64,000 bases of DNA from Streptomyces morookaense. Its GTDB lineage: Bacteria; Actinomycetota; Actinomycetes; Streptomycetales; Streptomycetaceae. The stretch is from contig NZ_JABBXF010000044.1 in NCBI RefSeq assembly GCF_013030945.1, positions 49,919-113,918 on the forward strand, given 5' to 3'. Shown piece by piece: positions 50,688 to 58,267 of the stretch. The notes under the pieces were generated by a model that was not told the origin of the DNA, ran no database searches, and saw nothing but the letters and a program-made list of their open reading frames with translations. The translations under genes were made by a program, and so were the position numbers. Position 1 is the first letter of the stretch; the number at the start of each line of letters is the position of its first letter.

Positions 50688-52196
50688 ATGAGTCAGTGGA
50701 CTTCTTCGGTGGGGGCGACGCAACTTGCGCGCCTCCTCGGCTCGCAGCACTCCCGCGGCGGCACCGTGACGCCGCTGGGCGGCCGCCGGGCGCCCGCCTA
50801 CCGGTCGCTCGCGGACGGCATCCGGCTGCTGGTCTTCGAAGGCCGCGTCCCCGTGGCCGCCCGGCTGCCCGCCGAGCGGGAGCTGGCCGCCGCCCTCTCC
50901 GTCAGCCGCACCACCGTCGCCGCCGCCTACGAGGCCCTGCGCGGCGAGGGGTTCCTGGAGTCCCGGCGCGGCGCGGGCAGCTGGACCGCCGTGCCCGCGG
51001 GGAACCCGCTGCCCACGCGCGGCCTGGACCCGCTGCCGCCGGAGGCCGCCGGCTCGGTGATCGACCTCGGCTGCGCCGCCCTCACCGCCCCCGAGCCCTG
51101 GCTGACCCGCGCCTTCCAGGGCGCCCTCGGCGAACTTCCGCCCTACGCCCACACGCACGGCGACTATCCCGCGGGCCTGCCCGCGCTCCGCCAGGCCCTG
51201 GCCGACCGCTACACCGCCCGCGGCATCCCCACCATGCCCGAGCAGATCATGGTCACCACCGGGGCCATGGGCGCCGTCGCCGCCATCTGCAAGCTGCTGG
51301 CCGGGCGCGGCGAGCGGGTCGCCGTCGAGTCGCCCTCCTACGCCAATGTCCTGCAGCTGATGCGCGAGGCCGGGGCGCGGCTGGTGCCCGTCGCCATGGC
51401 GGACCGGCTCGCCGGCTGGGACCTGGCGGCCTGGCGCCAGGTGCTGCGGGACGCCGCCCCGCGCATGGCCTACGTCATCGCCGACTTCCACAACCCCACC
51501 GGTGCCCTCGCCCCCGAGGAGCAGCGCCGCGAGCTCGTCGAGGCGGCGCGGGCCGCGGGCACGGTGCTGATCGCCGACGAGACCATGTCGGACCTGGTGC
51601 TCGACGAGGACGTGGAACTGCCGCGTCCCGTCTGCGCCTTCGACCCCGCGGGCAGCTCTGTCATCACCGTCGGCTCGGCCAGCAAGTCGTTCTGGGCCGG
51701 CCTGCGCATCGGCTGGGTGCGGGCCGCGCCCGACATCATCCGCAGCCTCGTCGCCGCCCGCGCCTGGGCCGACCTGGCCACCCCCGTGCTCGACCAGCTC
51801 GCCGTCACCTGGCTGCTCAACACCGAGGGCTGGGAGGAGTCCATCGCCATACGGCGCTCCACGACCCGCGAGAACCGCGACGCGCTCGTCGACGCGCTCC
51901 AACGGCACCTGCCCGACTGGGAGTACACCGTCCCGCACGGCGGCCTGACCCTGTGGGCGCGCACCGGCGGACTCTCCGGCTCACGGATCGCCGAGGCGGG
52001 GGAGCGGCTCGGGGTGCGGGTGCCGTCCGGGCCGCGGTTCGGGGTCGACGGTGCCTTCGAGGGCTATGTACGGCTGCCGTTCACCGTCAACGGGGCGGTC
52101 GCCGAGGAGGCCGCCACCCGGCTGGCCGAGGCCGCGCACCTGGTGGCCAGCGGGGCGACCGCGGCGGCCGAGACGCCGCGCACCTACGTGGCCTGA
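50688..52196 (+). CDS. MocR-family regulator (GntR HTH plus aminotransferase domain)
   Basis: 502 residues. GntR winged helix at about 40-105 (LPAERELAAALSVSRTTVAAAYEALRGEG) then a fold-type I aminotransferase with PLP Lys in VGSASKSFWAGLRIGW and IADFHNPTGALAP. MocR proteins sense PLP or amino acid derivatives. Divergent YczE-like gene is its likely target. It overlaps the convergent FtsK-like gene by 13 bp. Confidence 0.9.
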   Translation: MSQWTSSVGATQLARLLGSQHSRGGTVTPLGGRRAPAYRSLADGIRLLVFEGRVPVAARLPAERELAAALSVSRTTVAAAYEALRGEGFLESRRGAGSWTAVPAGNPLPTRGLDPLPPEAAGSVIDLGCAALTAPEPWLTRAFQGALGELPPYAHTHGDYPAGLPALRQALADRYTARGIPTMPEQIMVTTGAMGAVAAICKLLAGRGERVAVESPSYANVLQLMREAGARLVPVAMADRLAGWDLAAWRQVLRDAAPRMAYVIADFHNPTGALAPEEQRRELVEAARAAGTVLIADETMSDLVLDEDVELPRPVCAFDPAGSSVITVGSASKSFWAGLRIGWVRAAPDIIRSLVAARAWADLATPVLDQLAVTWLLNTEGWEESIAIRRSTTRENRDALVDALQRHLPDWEYTVPHGGLTLWARTGGLSGSRIAEAGERLGVRVPSGPRFGVDGAFEGYVRLPFTVNGAVAEEAATRLAEAAHLVASGATAAAETPRTYVA

Positions 52197-53740
52197 TCCG
52201 CCGCCGGGTACGCCGGGGTCGTCGGGACCGTCGGGAAAACCGCCTCCGGCAGCAGGTCCAGCACGGCCTGCCGCTGGGCCTCGCCGGCGTCCTCGTCGTA
52301 CGGGTCCGGGGTGGCCGGCACCTGCAGGCGGTGCACGGGACCGGAGCCCAGCCGCGCGTAACCCCGGCCCGGCGGCACGTCGTCGACGGTCGTGGAGCGG
52401 GCGGGGGTGCCCAGCGCCGCGAGCACCTGCTCGGAGGTGACCCCGCCGAGCAGCACCCGGGCGAGGGCCTGGGTGCGCACCTGGGCGTCCAGCAGCCCCT
52501 CGGCGTCGAGCTGTTCGCCGATCGCGACGGTGACGTTCGCGACCCGGCCGTTGAACAGCGGCACCTGCAGCAGCATCTGCGGGTCGGGGCGTCCCTGGGC
52601 GGCGGCGAGGCGGCTCAGCGCCACGGGCCGGTCCACGACGATCCACAGCGGGCGGCGGGCGTCCTCCGGCACCGGATGCCCCTGCTGCCGTGCCGAGTTG
52701 ACGGCCATGAGGCGCCGCTCCGTCTCGTGCCCCGCCCACTCCAGCACGGCGAGGGCCCCGGTGAGCGAGGATTCCACGGCCAGCACCCCGTGGCGCCCGG
52801 CGAGCGCCGCGTACTCCCCGGTGCCGCCGCCGTCCACGATCACCGCGTCGCCGTGCGGGAGCGCCTGGAGCAGGACCGAGCGCAGCAGGGTCGTGACGCC
52901 CGCACCCGGCCGGCCCAGCGCCAGCAGGTGCGGTTCGGCGGAGCGCGGGCCCGTGCGCCACACCACGGGCGAGGCGTCGTGCAGCTCGTCGCCGTCGGCC
53001 ACCGGCAGGGTGCGCTGGACCGCCTCGGGGTCGGTGAAGCCCAGCACGGTCTCGCCGGGGGCGGTCACGAAGCGCTGGGCGCGGACGTCCGTCGGCAGCG
53101 GGGGCAGCACGGTGAGGCACAGCCGGTTGGCGGACTCGTCCCAGTCGAAGCCGTACTCCCGGTCCCGCCCGGCCTTGAGGCGCAGCAGCTGCTCGATCCG
53201 GGCGCGGGAGGCGTTCTCGCCGTCGGTGAACCAGCCCGGGTAGCGCAGCTGGAGCGCGGCCAGCCGCCCCCGGTCGTCGAAGACGTACTCGTCGAACGCC
53301 TTCCGCCAGCTGCCCCCGTGCTCGTACAGCGGGCGCGGGTCCTGCGGGTCGGACAGGTAGGGCACCAGGGCCTCGTAGAGCGCCTGCAGCCGGGCCGCCT
53401 CGGCGGGCTCGGGGTCCTGCGTCCGCTGAGTCCGCCGGGCGCGGCCGGCCCAGGCGCCGGCCGCCAGCAGCGAGACCGTGGCCAGCGGCGGCCCGTACGG
53501 CACCAGCGCCACGATGGCCAGGCAGGAGGCCGCCAGGAGCACCGCCGAGCCGCGCCGCTCCCGAGGGGTCTCCGCCCACCGCCGCCGCCCGGAGACGGCC
53601 AGCGCCTGCAGGCCGCGGGTGATGACGATCAGCGGGTGGAAGACGTCCCGGGCACTCTCGGCGACCGTCTGTGCGAACTCCCGGCCCTGCGGCAGCCGGG
53701 GGCTGCGGTGCACGGTGCGCGGAAGTCCTCGCCGGCCCAC
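52184..53740 (-). CDS. FtsK-like membrane protein with degenerate P-loop
   Basis: 518 residues from GTG 53740 (CAGGAGAC upstream). Two hydrophobic segments near residues 68-95 precede a soluble domain. HLLALGRPGAGVTTLLRSVLL sits where FtsK/SpoIIIE has GxxGxGKS, but the invariant Lys is Val, so ATP hydrolysis is doubtful. The rest (AVIVDGGGTGEYAALAG, RPLWIVVDRP) follows an FtsK-like core without a Walker B D/E pair. Probably a non-catalytic relative or partner of a T7SS/FtsK ATPase. Next gene is a 64-aa membrane protein, 22 bp away. Confidence 0.7.
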   Translation of the reverse strand: MGRRGLPRTVHRSPRLPQGREFAQTVAESARDVFHPLIVITRGLQALAVSGRRRWAETPRERRGSAVLLAASCLAIVALVPYGPPLATVSLLAAGAWAGRARRTQRTQDPEPAEAARLQALYEALVPYLSDPQDPRPLYEHGGSWRKAFDEYVFDDRGRLAALQLRYPGWFTDGENASRARIEQLLRLKAGRDREYGFDWDESANRLCLTVLPPLPTDVRAQRFVTAPGETVLGFTDPEAVQRTLPVADGDELHDASPVVWRTGPRSAEPHLLALGRPGAGVTTLLRSVLLQALPHGDAVIVDGGGTGEYAALAGRHGVLAVESSLTGALAVLEWAGHETERRLMAVNSARQQGHPVPEDARRPLWIVVDRPVALSRLAAAQGRPDPQMLLQVPLFNGRVANVTVAIGEQLDAEGLLDAQVRTQALARVLLGGVTSEQVLAALGTPARSTTVDDVPPGRGYARLGSGPVHRLQVPATPDPYDEDAGEAQRQAVLDLLPEAVFPTVPTTPAYPAADQAT

Positions 53741-53762
53741 GTCGGTCTCCTGACGGGCGCCG

Positions 53763-53957
53763 CTAGAACTTGATCCCGCCCAGCAGGCTCGCCAGGCTGG
53801 CGCCGCCGGCCTTGATGCTCGGGGCGATCCCGGTGCTGGCGAGGTAGAAGCCGAACAAGGAGCAGACGATCAGGTGCGAAGCCTTGAGCCCGTCCTTGCG
53901 GAAGAACAGGAACACCACGACACCGAGCAGGACGACGCCGGAGATGGAGAGGATCAT
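53763..53957 (-). CDS. Small membrane protein (64 aa)
   Basis: ATG 53957 with AGGAGA. Two helices: MILSISGVVLLGVVVFLFF and LIVCSLFGFYLASTGIAPSI, ending SLASLLGGIKF. Immediately upstream of the FtsK-like gene on the same strand, so the two form an operon and probably a complex. No family known. Confidence 0.8.
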   Translation of the reverse strand: MILSISGVVLLGVVVFLFFRKDGLKASHLIVCSLFGFYLASTGIAPSIKAGGASLASLLGGIKF

Positions 53958-54061
53958 GGGAATCTCCTGGGTGCTGGGGGACGGTCACCATGAGCTCCTC
54001 CAGCTTCACAGAATGCGTCAGCACGGCAACTGTTGGTAACCCGAGCGGAGGACCGCCCACC

Positions 54062-54481
54062 ATGACCGGACCCACCCCCGAGTCGACCGAGCCCGCCCAC
54101 GACCCCGAGGTGCTCCAGCTCGCGGCCAAGGTCTTCGACCTGGCCCGGCACGGTGACACCGCCACCCTCGCCGCCTACGTGGACGCAGGCGTCCCGGTCA
54201 ACCTCACCAACGACCGCGGCGATTCGCTCGTCATGCTTGCCGCCTACCACGGGCACCCCGACGCCGTCACCGCGCTGCTGGACCGCGGCGCCGACCCCGA
54301 CAGGACCAACGACCGCGGCCAGACGCCTCTCGCGGGCGCGGTCTTCAAGGGCGAGGAGGAGGTCGTGCGCATCCTGCTGGCACACGGCGCCGACCCGTCC
54401 GCCGGGACGCCTTCCGCTGTGGAGGCGGCGCAGGTCTTCGGGCGCCAGGACCTCATGGAGCTGTTCCGCGGCAACGGGTGA
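54062..54481 (+). CDS. Ankyrin repeat protein
   Basis: 139 residues from ATG 54062 (GGAGGA upstream; ATG 53990 is longer). Three or more ankyrin units: DRGDSLVMLAAYHGHPDAVTALLDRGAD, RTNDRGQTPLAGAVFKGEEE with VVRILLAHGAD. A cytoplasmic protein-interaction scaffold. Divergent from the 64-aa gene (104 bp), convergent with the ligase (32 bp). Confidence 0.88.
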   Translation: MTGPTPESTEPAHDPEVLQLAAKVFDLARHGDTATLAAYVDAGVPVNLTNDRGDSLVMLAAYHGHPDAVTALLDRGADPDRTNDRGQTPLAGAVFKGEEEVVRILLAHGADPSAGTPSAVEAAQVFGRQDLMELFRGNG

Positions 54482-54513
54482 CGCAACGTCAACTCCCCAT
54501 GGGCAGCGCCTCC

Positions 54514-56046
54514 TTAAGGGGCGCGAAGCGCCCATACCGTCTCCACCGTGTCCGCATCCTCCGGCCCCTTGTCCTCGCGGTAGCGGATCAGCCGGGCGAA
54601 GCGCAGTGTCACGCCCGCCGGGTAGCGCGAGGACCGCTGGAGGCCGTCGAAGGCTATTTCCACGACCAGTTCGGGCCGGACGGTCACCACATGGCCGTCG
54701 TCCTGCACCGCCAGCCCCAGCAACTGCTCGGTCTGCCAGGCCAGGATGGCGTCCGTCATCCCCTTGAAGGTCTTGCCGAGCATGGCGAACGAGCCGTCCG
54801 GCCGCCGCGCCCCCAGGTGCAGATTGGACAGCTTCCCCGTCCGCCGCCCGTGCCCCCACTCGGCCGCGAGCACCACCAGGTCCAGGGTGTGCACGGGCTT
54901 GACCTTCACCCAGGACGCCCCGCGCCGGCCCGCGGCGTACGGTGCCTCCAGCGCCTTGACCAGCACGCCCTCGTGGCCGCGCCGCAGCACGTCCGCCGCG
55001 AACTCCCGTGCCGCCGCCCGGGCCCCCGGGTCCGCGGGGTCCTCCACCGCCAGCCGCCGCACCCGCATCGGCACGGGCACCACGCGCGCCAGCTCCGCGT
55101 GCCGCTCGCGCGTCGGCAGGGCGAGCAGGTCGCGGCCGTCCACGGACAGCGCGTCGAAGAAGACCGGCGAGAGGGGCACGGCCGTGCCGGCCACCGGCTG
55201 CCGGGTGCCCACCCGGCCCGCGACCTCCTGGAACGGCCGCGGCCGGCCCGTCCCGTCCAGGGCGATCACCTCGCCGTCCAGCACGGCGGACGCCACCGGC
55301 AGCGCCCGTGCCGCCGCGGCCAGTTCCGGCAGCCGGCCGGTGATCTCGTCCAGGGTGCGGGTGTAGACGTGGATCTCGTCGCCGTCCCGGTGCACCTGCA
55401 CCCGGATGCCGTCCAGCTTCTCCTCCACCGCGCACGGGCCCACCCGGTCCAGCGCCTCGTCGAGGTCCGCGGCGCTCTGCGCCAGCATCGGCAGCACCGG
55501 GCGCCCCACCTCCAGCCGGAACTCCGCCAGGGCGGCGGGGCCCCGCGCCAGCAGGGCACGGGCCACGGTGCCCAGCGAACCGCCGAGCATCACCGCACGC
55601 CGGACGTCCTCCGGCGGTGCGCCCGCTGCCGCCGCGAGGCCCTCGGCGGCCAGCGCGTCCAGGGCGCCCTGGCGGAGCTCGCCGCCGATGAGACGGAGCA
55701 GGAAGTGCTGCTCCTCCGCCGTGGCGCGGGCCAGCAGGGCGTCCACCCGGCGCTTGCGTTCGGCCTGTGCGCCCTGGCCGGCCACGGCGGCGATGCCGGT
55801 GAGGGCGGCGTCCACCTCGGTGACGGTCAGGGCGGGGGCGGCGGCAGGGGCGGGGGCGGTGCGGAGGGTGCTCCAGCCGACGCCGGTGCGGCGCTGGGGG
55901 AGGCGGCCGGCCAGGTACGGGATGACGACCGGGGCGTCCTCCGGTGCGGCACGACGGAAAAGGTCCGCCAGGAGGCGGACCTTTTCCGAGCGGGAGCGGG
56001 TCGCGGCGACGGCCGCGGAGACGCGGGCGAGGTCGGCCAGGAGCAT
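54514..56046 (-). CDS. ATP-dependent DNA ligase
   Basis: 510 residues. Adenylation motif CAVEEKLDGIR (KxDG) with upstream N-terminal DNA-binding domain (LLRLIGGELRQGALDALAA), nucleotidyl motifs SAVLDGEVIALDG, EGVLVKALEAPYAAGRR, and OB motif WVKVKPVHTLDLVVLAAEWGHGRR. It resembles actinomycete LigB and archaeal-type ligases, used in repair beside NAD-dependent LigA. No Ku gene nearby. A perfect 15-bp hairpin lies near its 5' end (55955-55988). Confidence 0.93.
   Translation of the reverse strand: MLLADLARVSAAVAATRSRSEKVRLLADLFRRAAPEDAPVVIPYLAGRLPQRRTGVGWSTLRTAPAPAAAPALTVTEVDAALTGIAAVAGQGAQAERKRRVDALLARATAEEQHFLLRLIGGELRQGALDALAAEGLAAAAGAPPEDVRRAVMLGGSLGTVARALLARGPAALAEFRLEVGRPVLPMLAQSAADLDEALDRVGPCAVEEKLDGIRVQVHRDGDEIHVYTRTLDEITGRLPELAAAARALPVASAVLDGEVIALDGTGRPRPFQEVAGRVGTRQPVAGTAVPLSPVFFDALSVDGRDLLALPTRERHAELARVVPVPMRVRRLAVEDPADPGARAAAREFAADVLRRGHEGVLVKALEAPYAAGRRGASWVKVKPVHTLDLVVLAAEWGHGRRTGKLSNLHLGARRPDGSFAMLGKTFKGMTDAILAWQTEQLLGLAVQDDGHVVTVRPELVVEIAFDGLQRSSRYPAGVTLRFARLIRYREDKGPEDADTVETVWALRAP
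55955..55988. other. Perfect 15-bp hairpin inside the 5' end of the ligase gene
   Basis: CGGAAAAGGTCCGCC (55955-55969) and its complement (55974-55988) with loop AGGA, about codons 20-31 of the ligase. Amino-acid constraint alone would not give a perfect stem; it may affect translation or early termination. Confidence 0.5.
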
Positions 56047-56082
56047 GGCTCCATCGTGCAGCGGGCGCGCCGCGGGTGCAGG

Positions 56083-57480
56083 TCAGGGACCGGGGCGGAT
56101 CCTCCCGCGGCCCGCCCCGTCGCTGATCCGGATCAGCACCGCCACCATCAGCCAGTTGGCCACCAGGGACGAACCGCTCTTCGCCAGGAAGGGCAGGGCC
56201 TTGCCCGTCAGCGGGATCAGGCCCATCACACCGCCCGCCACCACGAAGACCTGCAGGGCCAGCGCGCCCGCCAGGCCCACCGCCAGCAGCTTGCCGAACG
56301 GGTCGCGCGAGCGCAGGGCCACGCTCAGGCCGCGCTGGACCATCAGCCCGTACAGGGTGAGCACCACCATCACCCCGGCCAGACCGAGCTCCTCGCCCAC
56401 CGTGGTGAGGATGAAGTCGCTGCGGCCCGCGAAGCCGATCAGCTCCGGGTGGCCCTGGCCGAGGCCGGTGCCCGTGACGCCGCCGCTGCCGAAGCCGAAC
56501 AGCGCGTTCGCCAGCTGGGTGGAGACCCCGCTGCCCGGCTTGTACGCGTCGAAGGGGTGCTGCCACGCCAGGATGCGGCCCTTGACGTGCGGCTCCATCG
56601 AGCCGACGACGACCGCGCCGACCGACGCCATCAGCACGCCGACGATCACCCAGCTGCCGCGCTCGGTGGCCGCGTAGAGCATCACCACGAACAGGCCGAA
56701 GAAGATCAGCGAGGTGCCCAGGTCCCGTTCGATGATCAGGACGAACAGGCTCAGCAGCCACACGGCCAGGATGGGCCCCAGCTGGCGGCCCGGGGGCAGC
56801 CGGATGCCGAGGACCTTCCGGCCGGTGAGCGCGAGCGCGTCGCGGTGGATGACCAGATAGCCGGCGAAGAAGACCGCGATCATGGTCTTGACGAACTCGC
56901 CCGGCTGGAAGGACAGCGGGCCCAGGAAGATCCAGCGCTTGGCGCCGTAGGTGTCGCCGGGGAAGAAGGCCGGCGCCATCAGCAGCACCAGGGCGACCGC
57001 CATCATCAGGTAGATGTAGCGCTGCAGCCAGCGGTGGTCCTTCAGCAGCACCAGCACGGCGACGCAGACCGCCACCCCGATGACCGTCCACATCAGCTGG
57101 CCGGAGGCGGTCGGGGCGGAGTTGAACCGTTCCTTGTAGGAGTAGTCCAGCCGGTAGAGCAGCACCAGCCCGAGCCCGGACAGCAGCACGGCCAGCGGCA
57201 GGATCAGCGGGTCCGCGTACGGCGCCCAGCGGCGCACCGCCAGGTGCGGCACCAGGGCCAGGCACACCATGCTGGCCGCGAATCCGGCGAGCCCGCCGGG
57301 GATGCGGCCGGTGGTCGAAAGGCCCGTGTACGCATAGCCGGCGACACAGATCAGCACGCCGAAGCAGAGCATGACCGCCTCGTGGCGGCGCCACTTCGCC
57401 GAGGCCGCGCGTGCCTCGGCGGACACGCCGCTCCCGTCGTCGCTCTCGACTCGTACGGTTTCCACGGTCACACCGTCCAT
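56083..57480 (-). CDS. SEDS-family peptidoglycan glycosyltransferase (FtsW/RodA/SpoVE type)
   Basis: 465 residues from ATG 57480. Ten membrane helices; signature ERDLGTSLIFFGLFVVMLYAATER (catalytic Asp), HVKGRILAWQHPFDAYKPGSGV and GFAGRSDFILTTVGEELGL. SEDS proteins polymerise glycan strands with a partner class B PBP; none is adjacent here, unlike the ftsW-ftsI or rodA-pbp pairs, so its partner and role (elongation or sporulation) are open. Confidence 0.92.
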   Translation of the reverse strand: MDGVTVETVRVESDDGSGVSAEARAASAKWRRHEAVMLCFGVLICVAGYAYTGLSTTGRIPGGLAGFAASMVCLALVPHLAVRRWAPYADPLILPLAVLLSGLGLVLLYRLDYSYKERFNSAPTASGQLMWTVIGVAVCVAVLVLLKDHRWLQRYIYLMMAVALVLLMAPAFFPGDTYGAKRWIFLGPLSFQPGEFVKTMIAVFFAGYLVIHRDALALTGRKVLGIRLPPGRQLGPILAVWLLSLFVLIIERDLGTSLIFFGLFVVMLYAATERGSWVIVGVLMASVGAVVVGSMEPHVKGRILAWQHPFDAYKPGSGVSTQLANALFGFGSGGVTGTGLGQGHPELIGFAGRSDFILTTVGEELGLAGVMVVLTLYGLMVQRGLSVALRSRDPFGKLLAVGLAGALALQVFVVAGGVMGLIPLTGKALPFLAKSGSSLVANWLMVAVLIRISDGAGRGRIRPGP

Positions 57481-57855
57481 GATCCTCGGGGTCGGCTGAA
57501 GACCCGCTGCCGCTCCGCCGCCGGGGTCCCGGCACCGTCGTCGGCCACCTCCGGCACCGCCTCCCGCGCCCGCTCGTCCGGGGACGCGCGCACGGGCGTC
57601 CGTGCAGCGGCACGGGCACGTCGGCGGTGACGGTCAAGCGTACGCGGGGTGCCGGGCATCCGGCGGCGCCAGGTCCGCCGGTCCGGCGGCCGGGGCGGAG
57701 TCACGCCCTCCGGCGTGGGTGCTGCGTGACGGCGCGTGACGTCGCGCACACTCGGTGGTGGCGGCCGTAACCGGCCGACAACGCGTCGAGTTGACGCGAC
57801 GGAACACGGTGGAAGAAGAACGATTCGCACGCAGGACGGAGCAGTGGTCTCAGCC
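57481..57855. other. Intergenic region without gene
   Basis: About 375 bp between the SEDS gene and a small DNA-binding-like protein; should carry two divergent promoters. A CGGCCGTAACCGGCCG near-palindrome at about 57761-57776 is the only structure noticed. Confidence 0.45.
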
Positions 57856-58167
57856 ATGAGCAAACGCCAGAAGGGCCGCCGGCACCGCCGGGTCAACCGC
57901 ACCCCGCGCCCCATGGGCGCCGCCTCCCGCCCGTACGCCCCGCGGCCGGAGGCGCGGCCCGAGCCCCAGCGGGTGCTCCCCGCCCTCGGCCGCCACGAGG
58001 CCCGCACCTGGGACGGCCTGCAGGCCTGCGGGGACGGGGGAGCCTCCGTCGACGAACTGTGCGCGTCCGTGGGCTATCAGTCGCGCACGATCCTCAAGCA
58101 CGTGCAGGGCCTCGCGGGCCACGGCCTGGCGGAGCTGCGCGGCGACCGCTGGTACGCCAGCCGCTGA
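57856..58167 (+). CDS. Small basic protein with winged-helix-like C-terminus
   Basis: 103 residues from ATG 57856 (GGAG upstream). Basic N-terminus (MSKRQKGRRHRRVNRTP) and a C-terminal GASVDELCASVGYQSRTILKHVQGLAGHGLAEL resembling a MarR/ArsR-like recognition helix pair. Could bind DNA or RNA. Ends 15 bp before an intergenic repeat. Family not known. Confidence 0.65.
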   Translation: MSKRQKGRRHRRVNRTPRPMGAASRPYAPRPEARPEPQRVLPALGRHEARTWDGLQACGDGGASVDELCASVGYQSRTILKHVQGLAGHGLAELRGDRWYASR

Positions 58168-58181
58168 GACGGCGGTATGTC

Positions 58182-58265
58182 GCGCCCCGCAAGGGGCGCG
58201 GGGAACTGTGCGGGCACGTCGTGGTTGCTCGCGCAGTTCCTCCCCCAGCGCCCCTTGCGGGGCGC
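58182..58265. repeat. Intergenic palindromic repeat, short copy
   Basis: GCGCCCCGCAAGGGGCGCGGGG at the left, TGGTTGCTCGCGCAGTTCC in the middle and CAGCGCCCCTTGCGGGGCGC at the right; lacks the internal CCGGGGC core. Lies between convergent genes and may act as terminator. Confidence 0.8.
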
Positions 58266-58267
58266 TG

